A DNA stretch of 64,000 nucleotides from Lepidodermella squamata (taxonomy: Eukaryota > Gastrotricha). Positions within the stretch are counted from its first letter, which is position 1. Each line of letters opens with the position of its first letter. The position numbers and the translations under genes are program-made. The stretch spans positions 2,542,001 to 2,606,000 of the forward strand of contig JBLDXI010000042.1 of assembly GCA_047495785.1 (NCBI GenBank), given 5' to 3'. Of the stretch, positions 11,031-23,930 are shown piece after piece. The notes beneath the pieces were generated by a model. The model saw only the letters and a program-made list of their open reading frames with translations. It did not search any database and was not told the DNA's origin.

Positions 11031-13911
11031 TCAACTAGCAGACAAATAATTGTGTATAAACGAGTTTAATTCGCCATCGACCCATCCGGCTCGGTTTCTC
11101 AGAATCTTCGCCTTGTTGTTGGCTTCCTCGACGGCGACGGTTCTTTGCACAACAGTGGTCAATTCAGTTTCCCACTCGTCCTTCACGCGGGAGGTAGCTT
11201 GAATAGCAGCTTGGCCAATCGATTGAACATGCGCTTGAACTTGATGAGCGCATGAAGCTGAAGTCAAATCAGCAACTTGTTGCAATTTCGTGGCACAATA
11301 GCCCGCATACTGCGATTTGAAGGCCCTTTCTTTCGCCCGAGTAGTCCAAGTAGCGCGTTCGTACATGTACAAGCCACCGTACATAGCGCCACCAACGACC
11401 AAGATCTTCCAACCAACCATTCTGAAGGCCAGAAAGCCGAACAACACGATTGCCATGCTCGATTTAGCCGCAGTTTCAGCCATGTTACTCACGACCAGAG
11501 CAGCTAAGGCACCATTCTTTTCTCCCAGGTTGTTGGCCAACGGGATATTCGCGGCTGATGAATTGCGGCGGAACCACTGTTCGTGAAATTTGTTCGCAGT
11601 CTTGTTCCAGCCGAACCATTTCTGAAGAATATTACTCAGCCCGAGACTGAAGTGAAATTCAATGTCCTCCGTGAAATCGCCGCATAAATTGTGGCAATCG
11701 ATTGTGTAGATGATACTCAAATCACGGTAACCAGCTGCGTTTGCAGACATAAGAACCGGGGCGATAACTTGCTGTGATAATTGTTGGCGCATGTCTTGAG
11801 GCACGATTGCTGTCAAATTATCACCGAGTTGCTTCTGAATCTCATCGACACTTTGCAATAAACGAGTTGAACAGCGGTGTTTCAAATTTCGACACAAAGC
11901 TGATTCAAGGTGCTCCATCAGTTCTTTCTTGTAAACGGCCAAAACAGCAGCATCTGAATGGAAAGGTCGTTCGAATTCGTCCAATAGAGCTGGGAGTCGC
12001 CGAATTTCGGCTCCAAGAGCAGTAGATACTTGTCGATTAACCTCATCACCTGAAAGATAGATAAAATTGTAAGTCACGGAAAATCGAATTAAGCGAATCA
12101 ATTTGTCTTAAGAAAACATCAGACCCGTCTTGAAGAAGATAAACTTGTCATTTAAAATCAAATCTTCAATTATCATCACAATGGAACTTGTATTGGCCAC
12201 GTCAGCCAGTGACGGATTAAAACATACCCAAATGAGAAATCTGCTTCTTGAATTCAGATTGAAGGCGGTGGACATTCTTTTCGAATTGCTCGATGCGTTG
12301 AACAAGCTCTTGGCGCCGTAGAATGAGTTCATTCCTAAAAACGTGCAAATTTTAGCAATTGCCGCATTATTGTTAAATCCCGACGTACTTTTTGTTACAC
12401 GTCTTTTCATAAGCCGAGTCCATGGCGCGGCGCAGGTCAGCGAGTAACGCCTTGCCACATTGAACATGCTGCTCGAATTTCGTTTGAATAGCAGTGTGAC
12501 TGATGCATTCTTCAAAGCGACGTTCGAATTCATCAAATGCCATAACGCGCTGCAAGTAGCCCTCCTGTAATGTACCCATGGGTGGCTGAATACCACGCTC
12601 TTGTTGAAGCCTATACGCAACATCGAAGAATAGAGAATTTCATTGGGAGATATCTTACATACCTGTAAGCGAGAGTCTCTTTGGAAGACACAAAGAAAAC
12701 GCGATTTTCCGCTTCAGAGCGCGTAACAACTTTCAATTCATCAACCAAAAAGCGAATATTGCGTTCCAAGTGTTGGCGCCGCACCTGAAAAATACCAAAT
12801 TTTATTTGATGATAAGTCATATTGCTCGCAACTCTTACCTGTTCCATAGTCTCTGGCTCGCCAGCAGATGCATCCCACCGGTTGTTCAAAATAAATACAT
12901 TAGGCTTCGAGAGGCGATCACTGACTTTGACAAAAAAGTTCTTCTCGGTTTGCATGACGGTAGATTCGGCATTGCTGACGAAAACAAAAACATCAGCGTC
13001 TAGACAGTATTTATCGATCCAAATATCGAAATCGGGCGATATATCGATGCCAGGACTGTCTACGAGGAGAACTTCTTCCTTCAACATTTGACATTTGCTT
13101 TTCGGCCAAATGATTCGGATCATTGCATTCGAGTCAGCTTTCTGCTCGCTCAGAGCATGAGCAAGCTGCGAGATAGACTGAAAAGGGCAACATATCAAGT
13201 AAATGATAGGCTGTGGCTGAAAGTTCTAACTTACTAAAATATTTTTTGGATCTCCGGAGTCTTCTGTGAGAATGTAACCGTCCTGTGTATTGCTACCTTC
13301 AACCTGGATAAAACAGTTGGTGGTATGACCGAGACCAGTGGGAAGAAGCTTCTCGTGTAGCATGGCATTGATAGTTGAACTTTTTCCATTTGAAGTTCTG
13401 AAAATAAAGCAGGGTATTAGTATTTGAGCCTGCTGACATATTTTGTGTGCATCAATTTACACCTAACATCAGACCCGTCTTGAAGAAGTAAAACTTGTCA
13501 TTTAAGATCAAACCTTCAATTATCATCACAATAGAACTAATATTGGTTAGCAAACAAACAATTTAAAAATTACCTTCCAAAGAAGACTACTTTCATTTGG
13601 TTGCGGCCGATAACTTCAGTGATTGCTTTCACTTTATCACAGTAGGATTGCAGCTTTTCTACGTAGCCAGCTTCAAAATGCTCAGGACATCCTACGATGA
13701 AGTCTTGTGCTTCACAGATGAAGGCAGTAGTCTCTTTAAACGCTTCGTTGATCTTTTTCTTCGCATGACCGAAGATCTTTAACGGACTATTAACAGTTTC
13801 GCGCTGACCATTTGTCTGGAGCGCAGCAGTCCTTGATATGGGCAAGGAGGTGCCATTAGCAGAAGCGTCCTGATGTATTCCAGTTGATGATGATCGAGTG
13901 AAACCAGACAT
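11031..13911 (-). CDS. MFN: mitofusin (outer-membrane fusion GTPase)
   Basis: Dynamin-family GTPase that fuses mitochondrial outer membranes. Seven exons on the minus strand (13911-13574, 13397-13235, 13177-12839, 12784-12663, 12610-12389, 12334-12228, 12049-11031) join in phase to give 769 residues, the usual mitofusin size. The G1 motif GRTSNGKSS spans intron 1. G3 is DSPGID and G4 is in NNRWDASA. A coiled-coil stretch lies in exons 5-6, a hydrophobic membrane hairpin is near [20 protein letters not shown], and a C-terminal heptad region follows. Four introns are 52-57 nt. The other two are 176 and 178 nt, and each of these holds a snoRNA. It is divergent from the ELMOD3-like gene. Confidence 0.96.
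12113..12186 (-). ncRNA. SNORD21-like: C/D box snoRNA, U21-like, in mitofusin intron 6
   Basis: On the minus strand the segment has a C box GTGATGA (12173-12179) and a D box CTGA (12119-12122). Immediately upstream of the D box is TTCAAGACGGGT, the exact complement of the conserved 28S rRNA segment ACCCGUCUUGAA. The D+5 rule puts 2'-O-methylation on the G of that segment. By recall of human numbering this is 28S G1303, the U21 (SNORD21) target. A C'-like AATGACA lies inside. The host intron is 178 nt, against about 54 nt for introns lacking a snoRNA. A second copy lies in intron 1. The ends are approximate. Confidence 0.85.
13463..13536 (-). ncRNA. SNORD21-like: C/D box snoRNA, U21-like, in mitofusin intron 1
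   Basis: Second copy of the intronic snoRNA, about 90% identical to the one in intron 6 over roughly 80 bp. C box GTGATGA at 13523-13529, D box CTGA at 13469-13472, and the same 12-nt antisense element to 28S (13473-13484). The boxes and guide are unchanged, while the differences fall in the spacer and flanks, as expected for two functional copies. The host intron is 176 nt. Confidence 0.85.
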
Positions 13912-14362
13912 TGTCTCAGTATGACATTATTATAAAATATGAAGATCCCAGCGTGGAAATCGCGACGCGGTAACTGGGTGAGTTTTTGAATCTCAGGCGA
14001 GGTCACGCCGCGCCCGTTAAAAACCGCACCTCACTTCAAATCGAGAAACCGCGTGCTAATTTGACACAAATAAACAGTCAAATATATTAATTAAACCCTA
14101 TTAATTTATAAATATCCATAACATATTTCCTTATATAGCTGTGGCTAAGCGTCCTTGTCGGCGGCGGAATCGAGCTGAGGAGGTCAGAAGTCAGGAGTCG
14201 GTCGACGTTGGCCAACTTGTGCTAGCAGGTTTTCGCTTTATTAATACTCATCGGCTTATGTTTCTCACCTTTTCGTCAAATGAGCTGACATTTATCGAAC
14301 ATTGAACTTGAAAACTGTGTAGAATTTTAAAGAATGACAGTTTTCTGACCCGTTGTTCGGGC
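13912..14362. promoter_or_regulatory. divergent mitofusin / ELMOD3-like promoter region
   Basis: 451-bp spacer between two start codons pointing away from each other. No TATA box is evident. A shared promoter is inferred from position only. Confidence 0.4.
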
Positions 14363-16038
14363 ATGGCAAATAGTGCTGGCAATAGAAACAAATACGAAGT
14401 TAGTAACTTCGAACCGGCATTCACCGATCTTGATGACTTACAAGGAGCTGAAAATTCCATCAACTTGGAATTCGCATCCGTTGAAAGTGACGAACGGGAG
14501 ACTTATTACTCCGAAGAGTCAACGACAAAAAAAGCAGATCCATTAGAAATATATCGATCATTGCAGGATGATTTCGTGATTCGGGATTCTGATAGCCCAT
14601 TCGTTTATGAAAAATATTCCACACCGAAGCAATCAACGAGTAAAATTGAAGCCACTTCTTCGATAAGAATTTGTATGTATTTGTTGATATATCCGATTCT
14701 TCGATTTATTGAAACTTTTGCAGATGACTCGAAGACTCCTGAACCGGTGGAAATATCGAACAATGATGTTTTTTACAGAGATGACGACTTCGATGGCCCT
14801 ATACCTATTACATCTCTTGCCCTGCCCTTGGCACCGGCGAAACCTCAGAATCAACTAACATCTGCTGATGAAATCGGTAGATTGGACTCTGTTTTGAAAA
14901 GGTGGCAAGCTGCTGTAGCTGATGAAAGTGAGAACGAAAATATTGGAAGTCCATCCTTGAGTAAGATTTCTTCTTTACGGCTGTTTATATAACTAGATAG
15001 TGTTTTTACAGTTGTTTCACAGAGTGAATTCACCCGCAAATCACCCTCTGTCAGATTTGACGAACCCACCTATCCGACCTTTGCTGAAATATCTTTTCAA
15101 GACGCGATAGCTTCTTGCCTGGGCGTTTCGATTCAACCTAGTCACTACTCGGCTTCTGCTGTTCTCCGTCACACGACTTCTTCGACTCTAAATTGTTGTG
15201 TTTCCGCGCCCGCGAATGATTCAAGAGCTGCTACTGATCGCGCGTTGGTATTTGCGGTCGCTGATTGGCGCTACAATGAAACTCTTCCTACACACTGGCA
15301 AACTCTAGCAACTATTTACAGCAAGATAACCGGAGAGCAGAGTACAATATATCGATACGGATCGCATTGGGAAAAAATCGGATTTCAAGGCAGCGATCCT
15401 ATTACTGATTTGAGAGCTGCTGGATACCTCGGCCTGCTTCATCTGCTATTTTTGTCAACACAGGCGACTGCTTTAATGCAACAATGTTACAGCTTATCGA
15501 TACAACCTCACGGTCACTTTCCTCTTGCTATCACTGGGCTGAATTTGACTCGCATGGTGATGTCGGCGATTAGAAGTGGTCGCCTAAAAGTGGAGAAAAA
15601 CAAAACTAGGACTAATTCAATCGTCGGCGGCCGTCACGCAGCGGCAAGTGATCGATTTCTCACAGCCTCGTGTAAACTGTACGTTGCCCTGTGGCAAAAT
15701 TATGCAACTATTTGGTCGTCGAAAAACTGTACGATTCACAATTCGCACGAAGTATTGCAAAGTATGACGATTTTCCAATTTGCATGATAAATCAACTGTG
15801 AATTTTAATTTTAGAGTTGGAAAAGATGGCTCAGCGCCAGACTAATCAGCTGCTTAAACGATCGTCAAGTTGCCTCAATGGGAATTATCTACTGCAGCAG
15901 CGAAGTTCCATATATGCACCGCCTAAATCAAACGAAGAGTTCAATAGAAATAGCAACGTGCGGGCATCTAAAAATGGAAGCACTTCTCAAAGTCAACCAC
16001 AAGAAAACATAAAATACACGGATATTTCAAAGATTTAA
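14363..16038 (+). CDS. ELMOD3: ELMO-domain protein, ELMOD3-like
   Basis: Likely GTPase-activating protein for ARL2/ARF-family GTPases. Four exons (14363-14672, 14724-14960, 15012-15761, 15815-16038) separated by 50-53-nt introns join in phase to 506 residues. The N-terminal 200 residues are acidic and disordered. The ELMO domain follows, with the signature HWEKIGFQGSDPITDLRAAG followed by YLGLLHLLFLS; its Arg is the presumed catalytic residue of ELMOD GAPs. The C-terminus is polar and low-complexity. ELMOD3 is favoured over ELMOD1/2 because of the long N-terminal extension, but subfamily assignment needs a tree. Confidence 0.85.
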
Positions 16039-16712
16039 CTTCTTTCTTTTTTCTTCATTTCTTCATTTACATGAGATGAGAAAAACACAACGCACCTGCT
16101 GCATTTTACAGTTGACTAGGCAAAACAATTTCGCAAAAGTTGCATATTTAATACGCAAAAGCATCTTTTTATTCACATATTTTTCTTTCGTATCATATTA
16201 TTCCGGAAATAGCAACATATAAATAATATTTGATAATTCCAATTTTGATAGCGCTTGAATGAACGAGTGCTCTATTTTTTGCCGTTTGCCAAGCTAATTT
16301 TATTAAATATTCCGACGGGGAAGATCTCATCATAATAATAGCAAGAATTTGTGCCGTTCCGTGAAAGCATATACTCGCCGCGATAACAAATTTTTCGACT
16401 AAATCTGAATTATAAAATCGTAAAAGAACTGCTTTTATGTAAAATAATCCTGGAAAGATAGAGCGACGAATGACTAAAATATTGCGTGTGCATTTCAGCT
16501 CGATCGCCTACGTTATTGTTATCGCTATCGTTGTTGCTGTTTTATTCTAATGGGTGGTCTGCATTCTATTATTGAAATTTCATCGCGCTGTGATGTTGAA
16601 TATGATCTTGAAGAAATATCATGTCCTAAACGAATAAAAGCGTCATTTTTCCGGAGCTATATGGCGTGTTATTCTTGTCAGCAAAGCCAGAAATACTGGT
16701 TTTGTTTCAGTA
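16039..16712. other. spacer between convergent genes
   Basis: 3' regions of the ELMOD3-like gene (plus) and aquaporin (minus). No further gene is seen. Confidence 0.4.
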
Positions 16713-17967
16713 TTATGGCTCGGTAAGCAGTGGCTTCAATTCATACATTTTTTCATCGGAATATTTAGCGCCGCCATTTTCGTCGCGTTTATCGGTTTTC
16801 GCCATCGAAAACAAATACACGGTGGCCGTCGCAAGTATCGATCCGGCGAGTGGTCCGAACCAGTAAACCTGTTAAATTCGCCGCGGAACGATTCATTAAT
16901 GAATAGTAAACATTGTTAAAATTTAAATCGAAAAAATTTACGTGCTGATGGTTCCAACAGCCCCAGACGATAGCTGTGATGAATGATTAACGATCAATCG
17001 ACAGTAATATTTCATAAGGGACAAACCTGGCCCAACAGATCTAGCCGGGTTCATACTATCAAAATATAAATATAACTTCGATTATTCAGAGTTAATATGT
17101 ATTCCGCACCTTCCACCGGAAAAAGGCCCCTAAAAATTTGACAGTTTAGCTAATGTAAAATGGCAAAATTCAGATTTTATTTACCGCAAAGTAGATCAAG
17201 GTTGTCATAGCCACGAAGATACCGAATATTAGCGGAATTGGGGGTCGATTAGTTGGTCTACCGCTGAGTTCAATCACGTCGCAAATTGCTAAAATTGTGA
17301 AAACCAGTACGAAGGTCGCGAAGCATTCGATGAAAATAGCTTGAAAATCGGCTGAAAAATAGCAAAAATATTCAAAGCAAACTAGTGTTATTACTGTCTG
17401 TTGTACATATCAAAGGAGAAGGATTCGTGCAGAGGAAGGGTCCATCAGCGCCTGGAATTGACCTAAGAACGGCCGATAGGGCAAAGGATGCGACCATCGA
17501 GCCAACACACTGGCTCACAGCGTAGCCAATGGTTCGCATAACGGAAATTTTTCCGAGGAGCATGAAAGCGACAGAAACGACTGGATTGATATGACCGCCG
17601 GAAACGGGTCCTATCATTAGTACAATACCGCTTAAAATTGCGCCAACTGCTAGGCTGTTTCGCAGTAAATGATCCGTAAAAACGACCGAATCGATAGCTG
17701 CGGCTAGAGTTCCGTTGGGTTTCGAACTTCCATATACGACAAGTTCCTCATTTTCGCCCTGTAGCGATGACTCATCTGTGGGATAGCTGGCGGTGACAAA
17801 TCCGAATCCACAGGCCAGGAAAATCAACATGAATGTTCCTTGGAAAATTAATAATTAGACTGAGTAATTAGTCCGCTGTTGTTGTTACCGATGAATTCGG
17901 CTAAGAAATAAATTGCCAACCGTGGCGACTCCTCATCGTCCCAAATTTTGATTTTGGACCGTCGCAT
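16713..17967 (-). CDS. AQP: aquaporin (water-channel type, NPV/NPA)
   Basis: Six-helix water channel of the MIP family. Seven exons: 17967-17889, 17838-17407 and 17351-17185, then three microexons of 20, 29 and 32 nt (between about 17125 and 16950), then 16868-16713. All join in phase to 304 residues. The first pore loop reads SGGHINPVVS, so NPV replaces NPA. The second reads SGGSMNPARSVGP. Ser after NPAR, rather than Asp, points to a water channel rather than a glycerol facilitator. The start at 17967 follows an in-frame stop and gives an N-terminus (MRRSKIKIWDDEESPR) that leads straight into helix 1. Confidence 0.93.
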
Positions 17968-18525
17968 TCAAGTTTCAGGAGCAATACAAACTGGGCAACA
18001 GATGAAGTGAAATGAGGCGTGAACGAGTTGTTAATCAACTTATTCGCGTTTAGCCAAATCCTAAGCAGCAGCCCAGCTGTGCCGGCAATCCTGCAGGCTT
18101 CAGACTTGCGATTATCTGCTCCAACTTGATTTATAAGCAGATCATGAAACACGCCCTCACAATATTTCGCTACTAGTACCGTCTCGCGAATGGGCAAAAT
18201 CTCAGGTTCCACGTTTATAATTCTCGTTTTATTATCAAATTAATAAATTAAATTATTAAATTATACAATTGTAAATTGCAGATTATTTGTGCAATTTTCA
18301 AATATACGTGGGTATTTACAACTTTTCCTTGAGCTGAAAATATATACAGTTCTGTCGTTTCGAGTCGATTTACATCAGAGGTATGTAATCTAACAAAAAT
18401 ATAGCAGAATTCCAGATCAACAACTTGCTACTGAGAATGAAAAAGGATAGGCCTTGCTGTTGAAAATTCCAACTATCTTCCCACACAGCAAGAATAGCTC
18501 TGCTTTTCGTTGGATCTATATAATT
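17968..18525. other. spacer between the aquaporin promoter and the Ly6 gene end
   Basis: No supported gene. An open frame at 17901-18212 overlaps aquaporin exon 1 in another frame and is not used. Confidence 0.45.
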
Positions 18526-19792
18526 TTACAATAGATTTAGGCAAATAATCACAGAGAGAATCAGTAGAAAGGAATTCGTTAGACAGTGATGACTTTCACC
18601 CGAGCCTGCTAGAATTCTGAGTGCTCTCCATATAGGCGGAGGCTCTTGTGTGATACCCATAGTTTTCGCGAAATCCGGCAGCGCAGCGTATGGGTCATTC
18701 GAAACATAGGGCAGCATTGAAGGCTGAACTACAGTCGGTTTGACCATGCGTAGCCGAGCATTCTGGTGGTTCAAATAAGCCCCGCTATTCGAGTGATCAA
18801 TCTTCCTCGACTGCGGTGGCCGGTTCGATTGACTAGTAGGCCCACCCCCCTTCCGACGGCTGAGACTGGGCGCCCTAGCTGCGGACCGCTCGACAAGATC
18901 CGCCAGGAGGGACGGCGAGGGTGGCACTAAAGCATCGCCGAATAAATCATTAGGCTGCGGTACCATCAAAACTGACGGTTCAGTGCCCGGATAGTAATCC
19001 AACGATTCTTCATACGGCCGGCCGTATTGGCCAATTTGGTCCATGTACCTAATAGGCTGATGGAGTGGGCCGATAGTTGTTACCCTATCCAGCTCATCCG
19101 GAAAGTCCGTCGACGGGCGAGGCGGAGGAGTCAATACTATTACGGAATCGCCGGATTTTTGCATAATATTATTTTTTGTTTGCTTCGGCGCTCTAACAGT
19201 TGCATTAAGGTCATTGCAATTGTCATCCGTGCAGCATTGAACAGAAAGAACATCGACGTAAACAGCGGTTTCTGAACCAAGGTAGATGTGCGTACTCTTC
19301 CCTAGCAGTTTTTTCTGGGCCTCGCACGCTTCGAGCGACATACACATTTTAAGGGTGAGATCTTCGTTAAAAGTGGTGTCGTAATAAATGACTTGGGAAC
19401 AGGCAGGCGTGACAGATGACAGGGCTAACGTACTGTCGATTTCATTAATCGAATAATCTGGATTGGCAGGTTTCGGTTCCAACTCGCAAGACATAGGAAA
19501 TCCTAAGTCCGGAACATTCAGAGCTCGAGAAAAATACGAATTGTGCGAGTTTCCGTAGGTTCCACAAGCCGTGCTAAAATGAAGTTGAAATTAATTGATA
19601 TTAAATTGTTTGATTCGAGGTCGAACCTTGATTCTCCATTGCAGCCGCAACAGACGTAGCATTGAAGAGCTGGAAAAATTGGGTTGATGATAAATTGATC
19701 AAGTAGGAAAATTCTTTACCGAAATTCGGCTCTGGAAATTCGAGAGTAGTGATTAATGTAATTAGGAACCATTTTTTAACGTAATTAGCCAT
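18526..19792 (-). CDS. Ly6/uPAR-type GPI-anchored protein with long linker
   Basis: Three exons (19792-19720, 19669-19627, 19573-18526) join in phase to 387 residues. A signal peptide (MANYVKKWFLITLI) precedes an LU three-finger domain that opens with LQCYVC and closes with the family hallmark CCTDDNCN. About 200 residues of Pro/Ser-rich linker then lead to a C-terminal hydrophobic run (NSFLLILSVIICLNLL), the layout of a GPI-anchored surface protein. Family members act in septate junctions, receptor modulation and other extracellular roles; the role here is open. The linker is unusually long for a Ly6 protein. Confidence 0.85.
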
Positions 19793-20690
19793 ATTTCATA
19801 TGTTTAATCTCCTGTGTGCACTTGAAAATTAGGGATCGCGATCACGCGGGCGCGGTGTTGTGGGAACGCCACCAAAGTTTCGCTGTCGCTGTCGTGTTTT
19901 CGTGGCTTGGCCACGTGCGCGCGCGAAAACACCGTGCGCATCAACAACAACATGGCAATCGATCCTGAGTAAACAAGCCGCAAACGTAAAACTAACAATT
20001 TGCAAAGCCACTACCTGATGGATAAATTTCAGCGTTTCACAGCTCTCTAGCGCCTTTCAAAAACCAAGACGTTGTTTTCGCCAGCTCTCGGCTGTTTTAG
20101 TCGCAAGGAATCGATTGAAACGACAAAATACCTGATGTCATTTTTAGCACAACAATTTTTTATTATTTTAATTATTTTTCCTCGTCGAATTCGATTAGTT
20201 ATATTGTGCGTATAATATAATGAGAGAATATAAGAGCGATAACAATATAATATACAAACACAAAGATGATGAGTGAGACTTCTTCCTTCTTCTTCTTCAT
20301 CCGCACCATTCCCTCCGAATAATTGCTAGCTACAGCAGTTTTTCAAATTGAGATGAATAATTGTAAAAAAAAACGTGTGAGAGAGAAGCACCAACAGTTG
20401 AACTGTATAAGAGTTCGGTAGATTTTTGTCATGTTCAGGAGCTTTGATCATTTTTTTGAGTGTTTTGATTTGAGTCCGGACTAGACAATATTATAGCCTA
20501 AACAAATGATTTCAAATTATAGTATAAAGGGTATAAATAGTAATCAGATGCACAAAATGTTTGCACGTTCAATGAAACTAAATTTTTTTCGGGCATTATC
20601 ATCAGCAGCAACAAAAAAATTATCGGTATTTTTCTTTCATCTCGTAAAAAGGAGGGAATTTCGTCGAGGATATTTTCGCCTGATCTCTCG
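19793..20690. other. Ly6 upstream region and perlecan 3' UTR
   Basis: About 0.9 kb between the Ly6 start and the perlecan stop codon. The part next to 20690 is probably perlecan 3' UTR. No other gene is supported. Confidence 0.4.
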
Positions 20691-23600
20691 TCACTGATAG
20701 TGCTTGTCGTAGCGCCTCGCGCGTGAACTGAAGTAGAAACGCGACCGGATAGCTGCGCATTCGCGAACATCACGACCTTCGCGAGCCGCCGTCGGGAAGT
20801 CGACCTGCCGGCCGTTCAACCGCAGCGATTGAATACAGCCGTCGAAGTGTTTGTGGAACGAGCCGCCGCTCATTTGGCCGAGTTTCGGCGCGCCGCCAAT
20901 GTAGACGCTGCCGTCGACGTTCAGATCGGTGTCGCCGCCGTCGGACGAGAAGCTGAGGCCGAGTTGCCGGTCGTTGTCGAGCTGCAACTGGAGAGAACCG
21001 CCGCGGCGTTCGACAACAGCCGTGTGCTCACGGCCGTCATCGACTCGGTTGACACTGGTCAGCATCAGCGTGGACGTGCGGAGTGGGCTGAGGCGAACGC
21101 GGACGTGGAGATGGCCGTCGGTTACGGCGATTGCTAGGAAATCGGCAACATCGCCGTAGATGTGGGGCGGCTGGCCGTACCAGAGCAGGACGCCGTGTTC
21201 GGCTGAGGTGCGGAATTCGATGCGGATCGACTCGCTGGCTGAGCCCGAGGCGCCGCTTGACAGCGCCGATCGGTCGAGTTCCAACCAACCGCTACCGACA
21301 AAGGCTGGCTGCGACGGAATTCCGCTGTCTGAAATGAAACGAAAATTGTAGCTACGAAAATCGATCAATTTAATCGAGTGATCTACCCGCAAAAATCTAG
21401 AATTCAAAATAATCGAGATATTCGCATTGAACCTTTTCCAACCCCAAACCTAACCCTAACCCTACTTGAGGCTAGATCGATTCCGCTTGATAATCGACGT
21501 TTCAAATTCTTAGAAAAACTAGGAAAAACTAGAAGCAAGAAAATGGGTCTCAATTAGATTAGAACCAAATTATGAATACTTAATTAAATCACCCAAAAAT
21601 GCCTCCACAAAATTGTTGGAAATATCAAAAAATCCAAATGAAGTAAAAGATAAAATTACGGATGCATTTCTCATGAAGGCGTGATTATCAATTAGAACGC
21701 GGCCTAATCATGATTTTACAAATTTTATGAAACTTTTGAATTTGGTGCGCATTTTCGAAATTTGGTTCCGGTTTGAAATTTGGCTAGAATATCCAGAATT
21801 TGGAGGTGAGATGATCAATTTTGCACCCCTTTTCCAATTTTGCATCCTGAATTCTAAGCTTTTATCTCCAGCTACAGAAAACCATACCAAATTCCAAGTC
21901 CATGTCCCAAAAATGGAGATTTCATAACCAAACCAAATTTCCCACGAAAGGTTGGGAATTCGTTATTTTTGAGTCGCTGAACCATGTTTTTATTCTGTTA
22001 GCTATCGGAATTCAGCGTGAATCTTGGAAAGAGATGCCAAATAAGAGCAAGATCGGTCAATTAGATGGCTCAGATTCAGGGTCGAAAAATAACGATTTTT
22101 TTATGATTTGCGCTGAAAACTTAGATTTGGGGATGGTTTCATGTACCTTTGGGGATGCATTAAAGATAAAGTATTCAAAATACTTACTAAAACCTTTAAA
22201 AATTTCAGGGCTTTCTACCGAAAATGAGGCTGGATTCTCAAATCGAATCAATTCTAAATCAAAACTTACAAGTGAATTCGCAGTTATCACCGTGATGAGG
22301 CAGCTTGCACGAGCATTTGTAGACCTTTTCGCCAGCAACGCACTCGCCATTTGGCGGCGAGCAGGGCGGCGTCGAGGACAGCTCGAGTTGTCGGCACACA
22401 TCGACCACATTCTGGCAGTCCTCGCCGTGGAACCCAGTCTGGCACGAGCAATAATGCCGCTTACCCGGCTTATCGTGGCACAGACCGTTGTTCTGGCACG
22501 GCCTGGCGTCGCAGCCAGTCGACGGCTGGTGGCACTGCACAACGTGATAGGCCGCGACTTGATGCCGGCCAGACGCGTCGCCCTCGGGCTGCAACAGCGG
22601 CACCTGGGCCGGGCCGTGGTACAGCCACTTGATACAGCCGAGGAAACCGGTCAAGCCCGACAGCGCCGAGTGGCCGCTCAAACTGTCCAAGGTCGGATCA
22701 ACGCCTCCAACATAGACCGTCTTATCGACTCCGATCGCAAAATTTCGCATACGACCACTGACTGGGGCGGAGATGACCTTCTTCGCGCCTCCGTTCACAA
22801 TCAACTGGCCGCCGTTTTGATCACACTCTGCAATAGCCGAGTTCCAATCTGAGTATTCAACAGTCGCGTCAGACTCAATGCTAGACGGCGTGCTGCCTAG
22901 GACACTGAATGTGAACTTCACGCGGCCAGACGAGGTGAGGGAGAGCAGGAAGAAATCAGGCGAGGCACTGCTCTGCGCGAAGAACAAAATCTGGCCGCTT
23001 GAGGTACGGTGCGGCCTGAATGAAATGCCAATTCGCAAATCGGTCGGCTGGAAGTCCTTCAGGGTAGTTCGCACGAATGACGTCACGTTGAATTCTGGGA
23101 CGGTGACTACAATATCGCGAGTCTCGCAATTACGGCCCTGGAAACCGGCCGGGCAGAGGCACTGGTAGGAGCCTGGCGCCCGCTGCAGGCAGATACCCTC
23201 GCCGCACAGGCCCTTAAAGCACTCTTCCGAGGTTTGACGGTCGCAGAACATGCCGAACGAGCCGGGTCGGCAGACGCAGCGGAAGCCGCGTTCGTTGTCG
23301 AAATTCTGGCAAATGCCGCTGTTTTGGCACTCAACCGAATCGACTTGACACGTTTGGTACGACTCGAATGACGCATCGACGGCGTCGTAGTGCTCGGAGG
23401 TTGGCGAGAAGTCAATGACACGGTCCTGAACCTTAAGGCGGCTGATGGCGCCGATGAATGAATCGGTCGTCTGAATTTGCGACGAAGATCTCGGCGAGTA
23501 GGGGCGAGGTAGAGCACCGAGGAATAGGAAATTAGCCCGGAAATCGATTGCTTCATTAGGTTGGGGCAGGGTCAAGGTCTTCGAATCAACCCCGACCATC

Positions 23601-23930
23601 ACAGTGATCTCACCGCGTTTTCGGGAAATCCTAACCGTGTGCCATTTATTCAGCGCCAAAGTCGGCGAAATCACGCCGTGAATCGGTTTCGCGCCCATTC
23701 CTAACCCGGCTGAAGCTTCGAGGTACAACTGCGAATTTCTCATAGCGATACAGAAGAAATCAGCGTCTGATTCCTGGCTGCCCTTGTACAATATGCGGCC
23801 GTTTTCGCTCTCAGGTCTGAACGTCATTTCAATGCTCAAATACTCGGCTGGCTTTGTAATTCCGTCCTTGACCTTCATGTAAGATGAAATTTGGCGGAAT
23901 GACGGCAGTCTGCGTTCGATGTAGAGACGA
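20691..23930 (-). CDS. HSPG2: perlecan LamG/EGF C-terminus (domain V)
   Basis: Three laminin G domains with two pairs of EGF repeats between them, the vertebrate endorepellin order (LG1, EGF-EGF, LG2, EGF-EGF, LG3). EGF hallmarks include CQNSGICQNF and CQNNGLCHDKPGKRHYC. The last exon (21328-20691) carries LG3 and ends in a basic tail (RSRFYFSSRARRYDKHYQ). Confidence 0.9.
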
